Shown here piece after piece: positions 57,566-64,000 of a DNA stretch of 64,000 nt. Each line of letters opens with the position of its first letter. The stretch's first letter is position 1. The notes below the pieces were generated by a model. The model was not told the origin of the DNA, searched no databases, and saw only the letters and a list, made by a program, of their open reading frames with translations. The position numbers and the translations under genes are program-made. Source of the stretch: Nocardia amikacinitolerans NBRC 108937 (GTDB lineage Bacteria > Actinomycetota > Actinomycetes > Mycobacteriales > Mycobacteriaceae); the NCBI RefSeq assembly GCF_001612615.1, contig NZ_BDAU01000006.1, positions 62,001-126,000 of the forward strand, given 5' to 3'.

Positions 57566-58306
57566 CTAGGTGGCGGCCCGGTATCGCTCGGGGGTGTCGG
57601 GCAGTCCGACGAGATCGGCCATGAGTGTCATGTGGTGGGTGAAGTACTCCGCGCGAGCCTCGATGGTGCCGTCGAGGCGGCCGAAGATCTCGAAGTTGAT
57701 CAGGCCGAAAAGCTGTGTCCAGCCGGCGAATACGCGGTCGAGGACGTCCTCCGGGAGGTTGCCGGTCAGCTGTTCGGTCTGTATGCGCCGCTCGATCAGG
57801 GCGCGCAGGTCGGTGCGGACGGGGGTGGGGAGCGGGGTAGACGCCGGTGGGGGATCGATGTGTCCGGCGGCGGCTGCCTCGGTGGTGATATCGGAGAGCA
57901 GGAGTACCACGACCGAGGCCGGGCCGATGGTGTCGGCCGGGGCCTTGTAGCCGGGGACCGGGCTGCCGTACAGCAGGCCGTATTCGGCGGGGTGGGCAAG
58001 GGCCCAGTCGCGGACGGCGGTGCAGGCCGCGAGCCAGCGGCCGCGGTAGTCGTCGTCGGGCGGCGCCGCGGCGGCGGAAGCGGCTGCCGCGCCGAGGGAT
58101 TCGTAGCCCTCGAGGATGAGGGTGGTGAGGAGATCGTCTCGGCTGGGGAAGTAGCGGTAGAGCGCCGAGGCGACGATGCCCAGATCGCGGGCGACGCCGC
58201 GGAGCGAGAGGTCGGCCCCGTCCGTTGCCAGGCGTCGGCGGGCGGCGGCCTTGATCTCCTCGATCATTTCCGTGCGGACGCGGGCGCGCAGTGAGGGGGC
58301 GGACAT
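57566..58306 (-). CDS. TetR-family regulator
   Basis: The 246-residue protein has an HTH (LSLRGVARDLGIVASALYRYF, truncated motif shown) preceded by IEEIKAAARRRLATDGAD. A C-terminal domain of the WHG/TetR_C_13 type (GRWLAACTAVRDWALAHPAE, YGLLYGSPVPGY) follows. ATG 58306 begins MSAPSLRARV. It is divergent from the epimerase gene, and AGAAC-N3-GTTCT palindromes lie between them, so it probably represses both. Confidence 0.9.
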   Translation of the reverse strand: MSAPSLRARVRTEMIEEIKAAARRRLATDGADLSLRGVARDLGIVASALYRYFPSRDDLLTTLILEGYESLGAAAASAAAAPPDDDYRGRWLAACTAVRDWALAHPAEYGLLYGSPVPGYKAPADTIGPASVVVLLLSDITTEAAAAGHIDPPPASTPLPTPVRTDLRALIERRIQTEQLTGNLPEDVLDRVFAGWTQLFGLINFEIFGRLDGTIEARAEYFTHHMTLMADLVGLPDTPERYRAAT

Positions 58307-58357
58307 GAGACCAGTGTAGAGAACGCGTGACCGATCCAAGAACGATCGATGCTTTCG

Positions 58358-58425
58358 AGAACACTGTTCTTGACAGCGTCCGACCTCCGGGCCTAGTGTC
58401 GAAGCAAGCGAGAACGCTGTTCTCG
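58358..58425. promoter_or_regulatory. Two AGAAC-N3-GTTCT operators between divergent TetR and epimerase
   Basis: Site A at 58358-58370 (AGAACACTGTTCT) and site B at 58409-58425 (CGAGAACGCTGTTCTCG) share the dyad, with centres 53 bases apart. Further half sites (agaacg) occur at 58319 and 58339. The arrangement fits autoregulation by the adjacent TetR protein. Confidence 0.75.
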
Positions 58426-58457
58426 AAGTGGAACACCTGAATGGATCGAGGACCCTC

Positions 58458-59375
58458 ATGTCCCTGCACGTCGTCATCGGAGCCGGACCCGTCGGGTCGG
58501 CCACCGCTCAACTCCTGGCAGCGCGAGGCGACGACGTTCGTCTCCTCACCCGCAGCGGATCGGGGCCGGAGCATCCACGCATCGCACGCATCCCCCTCGA
58601 CGCCGCCGACGCCTCGGCCCTCGCGGTGCACTGCGCGGAAGCGACCGCCATCCACCAGTGCGCTGGCCTCCCGTACACGCGCTGGGCCACCGGTTTCCCC
58701 CCGCTGATCGACGCCGCGATCAGCGCAGCAGAAGCCTCCGGCGCGGTCCTGCTCACCGTCGGAAACCTGTACGGCTACGGGGAATTCGAAGGTTCGGTCG
58801 ACGAATCACATCCGTTGCGCCCCAACTCCGCGAAGGGTCGCGTACGTGCCGATCTCTGGAACAAGGCCTTGTCCGCGCACCAGGAGGGGCGTATTCGTAC
58901 GGCGGAGGTGCGCGGCTCCGATTACCTGGGAGCCGGTGCCAACTCGACATTCACGGCCACGGTCCTGCCCGCCGTCGCCGCGGGCAAGGTGGCCATGTTC
59001 CCCGGCGACCCGGACGTCCCGCACAGCTGGACCGCCATCGACGACGTGGCCCGTACCCTCGTCGCGCTGGCCGATGACGAATCCACCTGGGGCAGGGCGT
59101 GGCACGTGCCCACCCCCGCCCCGATATCGGTCCGCTCCCTGGCGGAGCTGACCGCCACTCTCGCGGGCGCGGCCCCGGCGCGGGTCCGCCGCATGCCGTC
59201 GGCGCTGCTGTGGGCGGCCGGGCTCGTCAACGCCGACGCCCGCGAAATCCGGGAATTGCGTTACCAATTCGACCGCCCCTTCGTCTTGAACTCGTCGGCG
59301 GCGACCGAGAAACTCGGCATCGAGCCCACACCGACCCGCCTGGCGCTGGAGGCCACCCTCCGCGCGCGGAACTGA
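58458..59375 (+). CDS. NAD(P)-binding epimerase/reductase (extended SDR-like)
   Basis: The 305-residue protein begins MSLHVVIGAGPVGSATAQLL, a Rossmann nucleotide loop. The block LLTVGNLYGYGEF has the Tyr of atypical extended SDRs, and HSWTAIDDVARTLVAL is typical of NmrA/epimerase relatives. It probably acts on a nucleotide-sugar or small carbonyl compound. gagga lies five bases before ATG 58458. It is divergent from TetR and likely inducible by that regulator's ligand. Confidence 0.84.
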   Translation: MSLHVVIGAGPVGSATAQLLAARGDDVRLLTRSGSGPEHPRIARIPLDAADASALAVHCAEATAIHQCAGLPYTRWATGFPPLIDAAISAAEASGAVLLTVGNLYGYGEFEGSVDESHPLRPNSAKGRVRADLWNKALSAHQEGRIRTAEVRGSDYLGAGANSTFTATVLPAVAAGKVAMFPGDPDVPHSWTAIDDVARTLVALADDESTWGRAWHVPTPAPISVRSLAELTATLAGAAPARVRRMPSALLWAAGLVNADAREIRELRYQFDRPFVLNSSAATEKLGIEPTPTRLALEATLRARN

Positions 59376-59487
59376 CGACCGGATCACCGCGATCGACCGG
59401 GTGGCACCGTACCCGTCCGCCAGTGGTGTTCCACGGCAGGCAAGGGTCTGGCGTGCCCGGGCTGCTGGTCGTCAGTGGCCGCCGGTG

Positions 59488-59820
59488 CTACGCGGTGAAC
59501 AGGGCGACAAGCAATATCGCGACGCTCACCAGCAGTATCGATGTCGTCAGCCGGGCGACGCGCGCCCTGCGACGTCGCGGCACCGCCCACGGCAACGCGG
59601 CGGCGGTGACCGTCGCGGCAGGGATCGCGAGCACCGTGCCGAATATCAAACCGTAGCCATGCGGATCCTCGGCCGGGTCGGAGGACAACCGCGACTCCAG
59701 CACCATGACCACGCTCAGCGCCCAGAGCAACCCCGCCGCGACGGCGACGCCGCCCGCTCCGATCGCCGCCGCCCGCCGCAACCACCTCCGGCCGCGCTGC
59801 CTGTTGTCGTGATCGTTCAT
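59488..59820 (-). CDS. Small membrane protein
   Basis: The 110-residue protein has a basic N terminus and three hydrophobic segments (AAAIGAGGVAVAAGLLWALS, GLIFGTVLAIPAATVTAAAL, TSILLVSVAILLVALF). No family is recognised. ATG 59820 is chosen as the codon just ahead of the basic/first-helix region; an upstream start (59883) is possible. Confidence 0.6.
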   Translation of the reverse strand: MNDHDNRQRGRRWLRRAAAIGAGGVAVAAGLLWALSVVMVLESRLSSDPAEDPHGYGLIFGTVLAIPAATVTAAALPWAVPRRRRARVARLTTSILLVSVAILLVALFTA

Positions 59821-59934
59821 CTCCCCCGCTGCGCGGTCACGGTGGCGAAGTACATGTGGTGTCCTCCCTCCCGACACCATCACACCAGAACCCGCTCACG
59901 CACGCATCCGACCGCGAGGGCTCGGAACATTGGG

Positions 59935-61431
59935 CTAGGGCGTCGTTTTGGTGATGTCGGTGAATGGCCAGGTGCCTTTGTAGTAGTCCTCCGTCGGCCC
60001 GTAGAGTCGAAAGAGGACCAGAAATCCTTGGCCGGGAACGGTTTTTATCCAGTTGTTCGTCGATCCTTGTTTCGGGGCGGAGGGGCCGAAGAAGACATCG
60101 ATGGAGCCATCGGGGTTCGCGACAAGGTCTTTCAGCGACGAGACCGAGGGTTTGCGCTGGTCGGTGGCGATGAAACTGAAGTCTTCCGCGTCGTAAACCG
60201 AGGCCGACCAATAGGCCTCGACCGGGGGGTTCGGTGGCACTCGCAGGACATAGTGCTCGGAGCCATCGAGGTAGTTCCCTTCGGCGTCGCGGAAACTGGT
60301 GAGGTAGACGCCTCCGGTGCCCACCGGCGGCTTCGCGGCGGGGTCCAGGAACTTCTGCATCGCGAAACCGAACCGGAACAGTGCTGCCCGCTCGTCGATT
60401 TCGGTGAGCGCGCCGCGCTCTTGCGAGTAGTGGCGCATCCCGGTCGGGTTGCGCCACTGGGTTTTCGGGTAGGGCGTTCGCCGATCCGGATCCGGGTTGA
60501 ACTCGAGGTTGGCGACCATCTTGCGGCCGGTATCTGCCGCGCGGACGAGGATCTGTTCCAGATGACTGTCGGGCTGGAACGGCTTGCCCGGTTCGATGCC
60601 GAGTGAGGCGAGCATGCCGAGCATGACGCGGTCGCGTTCCTGGGTCACCTCGGTGGCGACCATGGACGCGAGCAGGTCGAAGTAGTCCATACCTTTGGGG
60701 GTGAGGCCGTCGTAGTCGCTGGTGCCCATCAGGTGATAGTTCGGGGCGGGCGGCTGTGCTGCCGCGGCATAGGGGTAGAGGTTGGTGTGCTTCAAACGTT
60801 CGGCCGCGGGAGCGATGGGATCACCCGGCTTACGCACCGCACGCAGGAAGAGCATGCCGGTGTTCGTCTGAGAGGTTCGGACGTGGTAGCCGGCGTCCGG
60901 TACCGGCCCGGCGTATCCGGGTGGAACGATCAGATACCGCCCGCCGACCCCCGCGTCAGGGCCGGTGCCGCCGACATCCTCGATCGGCCGCTGCCATGCG
61001 TCCAGGAGCACCCCGTATTGACCGCTGGGTGGGATCTCGACGACCAGGGGCCCGGTGTGGGAAAGATCGAAGTAGGCGAAGGAGTAGACGACGTCGTCGT
61101 TGCCGGTCTGGAGTTTTTGGTTGACTTGCTGGAGTCGATCGAAGATGAACGTCTGCAGCGGCGCGATGCCGAGTTGCTGGGCGCCTTGTCGCATCGCGGC
61201 CAGGCCGACCAACGGTTGTGCCCAGATGTAGGCCTGGACGGCGCGCTGGTAGGTGAGTTCGTCGGTGAGACGACGGCTGGTGTCGTCGCTGGGATAGTTC
61301 GTGCCGTCCATGGTGAACGGTGGGGCGGTCGATGGGACGACGGGCTGCCCGCAGCCTGCGGCAGCCAACACCGTGACGGCGCCGATCGTTGCGCACACCG
61401 CGGCAAGCCGGTGTGTCGGGATGAATCGCAT
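59935..61431 (-). CDS. DUF1254/DUF1214 lipoprotein, first copy
   Basis: The 498-residue protein has a signal peptide with lipobox (LAAAGC). An N-terminal DUF1254 domain follows (AVQAYIWAQPLVGLAAMRQG, YFDLSHTGPLVVEIP) and then a C-terminal DUF1214 domain (EGNYLDGSEHYVLRVPPNPP, YWSASVYDAEDF, NWIKTVPGQGFLVLFRLYGP). Function is unknown; the family is widespread in Mycobacteriales envelopes. A paralogue lies directly upstream on the same strand, 39 bases away, so both are probably on one transcript. Confidence 0.85.
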   Translation of the reverse strand: MRFIPTHRLAAVCATIGAVTVLAAAGCGQPVVPSTAPPFTMDGTNYPSDDTSRRLTDELTYQRAVQAYIWAQPLVGLAAMRQGAQQLGIAPLQTFIFDRLQQVNQKLQTGNDDVVYSFAYFDLSHTGPLVVEIPPSGQYGVLLDAWQRPIEDVGGTGPDAGVGGRYLIVPPGYAGPVPDAGYHVRTSQTNTGMLFLRAVRKPGDPIAPAAERLKHTNLYPYAAAAQPPAPNYHLMGTSDYDGLTPKGMDYFDLLASMVATEVTQERDRVMLGMLASLGIEPGKPFQPDSHLEQILVRAADTGRKMVANLEFNPDPDRRTPYPKTQWRNPTGMRHYSQERGALTEIDERAALFRFGFAMQKFLDPAAKPPVGTGGVYLTSFRDAEGNYLDGSEHYVLRVPPNPPVEAYWSASVYDAEDFSFIATDQRKPSVSSLKDLVANPDGSIDVFFGPSAPKQGSTNNWIKTVPGQGFLVLFRLYGPTEDYYKGTWPFTDITKTTP

Positions 61432-61470
61432 GACATTCCAATCAATGGGATCTGTTGTGGCGCATCAGGT

Positions 61471-62973
61471 TCAGTCGCTACCGACGACCTGCGGCATCGG
61501 GTAGCTGCCGTCGAGCAGGCCGGAGGTCGGGCCGTAGAACCGGGCGGCCAACTGGAAGGTGTCGCCCGCCGGGGTGGGCAGCCAGTTGCGCAGCTGATCC
61601 GGGTCGGTCGGCGGGTCGGGTTGCAAGTAGAAGGTCAGTTTTCCGTCCGCGACGGCGTACTGGCCGGCCGCGAGCTGGCCGCTTGTGACGCTGTAGCGAT
61701 GGGCGGGATTGGCGATGAAGTAGCCGGCGGAATCGTAGACGGGAAGCTCCCAGAACTCGGTGACCGGCGGCAGATTCGCCATATCGAAGGTCAGGGTGTA
61801 CCGATTGTCGCCATCCAACGTCCGGCCGCGACTGTCGTCGAAAAGGAAGGCGATCGTATGTGATTCGTACGGCACCGGCGTTCCCCAGGCGACATCGTCG
61901 GCGCCCGCTTTCGCGACGTAGTCCAGATCGTCGAAGAACAGGCTCGACTGGAGCCGCCATCCGTTCATGTCGACCTGACCGGCCGCGAACGCGCGCTTGG
62001 CGTTCTCCCTCGCCTGTCGAAAACCCTTGTCCAACTGGGCTACTTGCGCCTCGGTGAGCTTGCTCGGGTCGAATGTCTCGCCGACGCGGAGTCCGAGCGA
62101 CGCCAACCGATCCAGGGTTTGGTTTTCCTTCACCGAATCGGTGCGTTTGGTGATGCTGGGATCGTTGAGCGCCAGGCTCAGCAAGTGCAGGTAGTCGACC
62201 GCTGTCATCGACTTGCCGATATCGGCGATCTCCGACATCCGCGGAAAGGTCGGGTAATTCGCCTTGACCACCGGCTGCTGGTCCAGCGGCGGTACCCGGC
62301 CACCGTTGGCCGACCAGAGGTTCAATGGGACCGCACCCACTCCGGTCACGATGGACCGCGCCGTGGTGAGATCGGCGTCGGTGCGCGAGGTCACCTCGAC
62401 GCGGGTCGCGAGCACGAACGAATTCGACGTCGCCCGAATCACATTCGTGCCCGCGAACCCCGGCGGCAGTTGTCCGCGCCACTCCGGGCCGACGATGAGG
62501 TACCGCTGGGGAACGTTCGCGCTGAACTGCGATCCGGCGGCGAAGAACCAGTTCGCGTTGTGATCGCCGAGCTGGACGCTCCAATAGCGATCGTCGGGCA
62601 CCGACGGGGTCTCGAGCACCACGGGTTCGTCGGAGACATCGAAGAATCCGCCGCTGTAGAGCGTCGAGGCGTTGACCGTGGTGGCGAAGCGCATGGTCGC
62701 GTCGTAGAGCTTCAGGTCCGGCTTCAGCCGGTTCAGGCCGCGGTAGGCCGGTTGCCCTTCCTGCTGGCTGAACACGTACCGCAGCTCGTAGAACCCCGCG
62801 ATGTTCAGACCCCAGTAGAAGGCCTCCTCGGAAAGCTGCGCGATTCGGTCCTCCGACAGCGTGGGGTCGATCGGCCCGTCGGCGCTGTCCGCGGTGGGCG
62901 TGCATCCGAGCAGCGCGAGCATAGCCGTGACAAAGACGCCTGAGACGACGTTGCGTATCAATATGTTTCGCAT
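61471..62973 (-). CDS. DUF1254/DUF1214 lipoprotein, second copy
   Basis: The 500-residue paralogue has a lipobox (LALLGC) after a short signal peptide. Its DUF1254 part contains FYWGLNIAGFYELRYVF and RYWSVQLGDHNANWFFAAG. The DUF1214 part contains RYTLTFDMANLPPVTEFWEL and NWLPTPAGDTFQLAARFYGP. The two copies are clearly diverged, suggesting different ligands. It is the promoter-proximal gene, with a TetR-type palindrome about 20 bases upstream of its ATG and the TetR gene behind that. Confidence 0.85.
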   Translation of the reverse strand: MRNILIRNVVSGVFVTAMLALLGCTPTADSADGPIDPTLSEDRIAQLSEEAFYWGLNIAGFYELRYVFSQQEGQPAYRGLNRLKPDLKLYDATMRFATTVNASTLYSGGFFDVSDEPVVLETPSVPDDRYWSVQLGDHNANWFFAAGSQFSANVPQRYLIVGPEWRGQLPPGFAGTNVIRATSNSFVLATRVEVTSRTDADLTTARSIVTGVGAVPLNLWSANGGRVPPLDQQPVVKANYPTFPRMSEIADIGKSMTAVDYLHLLSLALNDPSITKRTDSVKENQTLDRLASLGLRVGETFDPSKLTEAQVAQLDKGFRQARENAKRAFAAGQVDMNGWRLQSSLFFDDLDYVAKAGADDVAWGTPVPYESHTIAFLFDDSRGRTLDGDNRYTLTFDMANLPPVTEFWELPVYDSAGYFIANPAHRYSVTSGQLAAGQYAVADGKLTFYLQPDPPTDPDQLRNWLPTPAGDTFQLAARFYGPTSGLLDGSYPMPQVVGSD

Positions 62974-62993
62974 TTCAGTTCCTTGGTGCCAAT

Positions 62994-63012
62994 TTAAGTC
63001 AAACTGACTTAA
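62994..63012. promoter_or_regulatory. 19-bp palindromic operator upstream of the DUF1254 pair
   Basis: TTAAGTCA-aac-TGACTTAA is a perfect 8+3+8 inverted repeat between the upstream TetR gene stop (63052) and the DUF1254 gene start (62973). It likely binds that TetR protein. Confidence 0.75.
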
Positions 63013-63051
63013 CGACTGTGTACGGCAAAAGTCCCTTTTCCTTCGATCGAA

Positions 63052-63678
63052 TCAAGAAGAACAGGCGACCGCGGCCGCGGCACCGGAGATCAACGTCTCC
63101 ACGGCGCGTCGAGCCGCCGTCGAATCCGCTTCGCCCAGTTCGAGGCGCTCTTCCAGATCGGCGAGTACCGAGGTGACGATCCGATTCATCTGGTGGAAGC
63201 GTTCCGCTCGCTCGGCGTCGGGCAGATCCGTCAGCAGGTCATCGAGCAGGTGATACACCCGGACGGCGCCGCTGACATGTTCGTCGTCGAATTCCTCGGG
63301 CAGCCTGCGCATCTCGGTGAGGTGTCGATTGAGAAACCGCGCGTAGGCCGTCCTACCGCCTGCCGCGACGACGGCGTCGCCGAGGGGCCGAATGAACGCA
63401 TCGACCAGTGTGCGCACGGTGTGTTCGGTGTGGTTGTCCAGCAAGCTGTTGCGTTGCGTGTTCAATGGCATCATCCGCAAGTCGTACAGCGCCCACAGCA
63501 GCGCCTTCTTGTTCTTGAAGTGATATTGCACCGCCGAATTGTTCCGCTGCCCGGCCGCGGCGGATATCTCCCGCATCGAGACGTGGGAAACCCCGCGCTC
63601 CGCGAAGAGTCGTTCGGCTGCCAGCAGGATCCGCCGCTGAGCATCCGAAAACTCGAGCCTTCCCGAGGCTTCCCGCAT
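63052..63678 (-). CDS. TetR-family regulator of the DUF1254 lipoprotein pair (inferred)
   Basis: The 208-residue protein has a TetR HTH (ILLAAERLFAERGVSHVSMR, ISAAAGQRNNSAVQYHFKNK) and a C-terminal domain (TAYARFLNRHLTEMRRLPEE). The N-rich recognition region QRNNSAVQYHF is typical of one TetR subgroup in Mycobacteriales. It is on the same strand as and just upstream of the two DUF1254/DUF1214 genes; a 19-bp palindrome lies between. Control of those genes is inferred from this layout. Confidence 0.88.
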   Translation of the reverse strand: MREASGRLEFSDAQRRILLAAERLFAERGVSHVSMREISAAAGQRNNSAVQYHFKNKKALLWALYDLRMMPLNTQRNSLLDNHTEHTVRTLVDAFIRPLGDAVVAAGGRTAYARFLNRHLTEMRRLPEEFDDEHVSGAVRVYHLLDDLLTDLPDAERAERFHQMNRIVTSVLADLEERLELGEADSTAARRAVETLISGAAAAVACSS

Positions 63679-63768
63679 GGCAACCCTTTCCCGGTAATGC
63701 GCCCTGTCTTAACCGATGGGGCACATCGTAGTGGCGGGATGGCAGCGGCACCGCGGCCGGGGATCGCG

Positions 63769-64000
63769 CTACTTCGGCTGCGGTGCCGGGCGGAACGGTT
63801 CGTTGATCGTGGTCTGGTACTGCACGAATGCCGCGATGGCCACGGGCGCGGCGACCATGATCGACCCTGCCATCATGCCGAGCGGTGCGAGCGCTCCGGC
63901 GCCGATGAGGCACCCGGCGAGCGGACCCGCGCCGAACAATGTCGCCAACGGGCCGGTCAACGCCGCGCCTGCCGCGCCGCCGAGCAGGCATCCGATCAGA
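63769..64000 (-). CDS. Small hydrophobic membrane protein, partial (5' end outside window)
   Basis: The frame is open to the window edge and ends FVQYQTTINEPFRPAPQPK. It is rich in Gly/Ala/Leu with at least two membrane segments (LIGCLLGGAAGAAL and MMAGSIMVAAPVAIAAFV). No named family is recognised. Its last 45 residues match the relic at 7280-7414, so it belongs to a family present at least twice in this genome. Confidence 0.6.
   Translation of the reverse strand, partial: LIGCLLGGAAGAALTGPLATLFGAGPLAGCLIGAGALAPLGMMAGSIMVAAPVAIAAFVQYQTTINEPFRPAPQPK

Noticed and set aside
59401..60606. 401-codon plus-strand frame opposite the DUF1214 domain
   Set aside because: Antisense to a convincing lipoprotein gene and Arg-rich throughout.

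Overview
The window is high-GC, gene-dense DNA with actinobacterial codon use. Many GTG starts and 1-8 bp stop/start overlaps occur. Its backbone follows, almost gene for gene, a segment known from Mycobacterium tuberculosis (whiA, gap-pgk-tpiA, secG, devB-opcA-zwf-tal-tkt, ctaB, qor, ctaA, ABC pair, mptB, sufR-sufBDCSU-sufT). The accessory content (DUF4189 secreted proteins, several TetR-controlled oxidoreductases, conservon-type P450s) points to Nocardia or a close relative within Mycobacteriales. This assignment is inferred from protein motifs and synteny, not from a database search.

Layout. 1-389: 3' end of whiA. 390-1239: a decayed GNAT acetyltransferase with a 45-bp tandem duplication. 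1240-4268: gap-pgk-tpiA, the lower-glycolysis operon. 4391-7191: META-domain lipoprotein, MFS exporter and secG. 7280-12783: an SDR and an epoxide hydrolase sharing a KstR-like palindrome, a DUF4239/low-complexity surface protein pair, and small membrane and SRPBCC proteins. 12915-21908 (minus): a fused E1 alpha/beta 2-oxoacid dehydrogenase, then pgl, opcA, zwf, tal and tkt, i.e. the pentose phosphate pathway as one compact operon. 22396-33622: ctaB, a FAD monooxygenase/TetR pair with a perfectly duplicated 21-bp operator, qor, a universal stress protein, ctaA, an ABC-2 exporter and an MptB-type mannosyltransferase. 34133-40482: the sufR-B-D-C-S-U-T iron-sulfur cluster operon with a SufR operator on its start codon.

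40660-42273: three tandem DUF4189 secreted proteins; the ribosome-binding site of the second lies inside a perfect 14-bp hairpin. 42349-45552: a GNAT enzyme and metQ-metN-metI (methionine ABC importer), preceded by a 46-codon upstream ORF coupled to metQ. 45849-47746: an FHA-HTH regulator, a secreted trypsin-like protease and a small secreted protein. 48486-52997: a small coupled ORF, two conservon-type P450s without the ExxR arginine, and an acyl-CoA-oxidase-like enzyme. 53086 to the end is accessory: ArsR/SRPBCC with paired operators, a secreted histidine phosphatase, DUF899, a TetR/epimerase pair, two DUF1254/DUF1214 lipoproteins beside their probable TetR, and a partial small membrane protein. 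Gene remnants (two ECF sigma fragments and one FAD-monooxygenase tail) are concentrated here.

The central-carbon genes, haem A synthesis genes (ctaA, ctaB) and Suf genes form a conserved housekeeping core. The accessory parts are organised as regulator plus divergent or adjacent target, with visible palindromic operators. No rRNA, tRNA, CRISPR array, insertion sequence or integrase was seen. The candidates for undescribed biology are the metQ upstream ORF/hairpin, the RBS-sequestering structure between the DUF4189 paralogues, and the P450-P450-oxidase operon.
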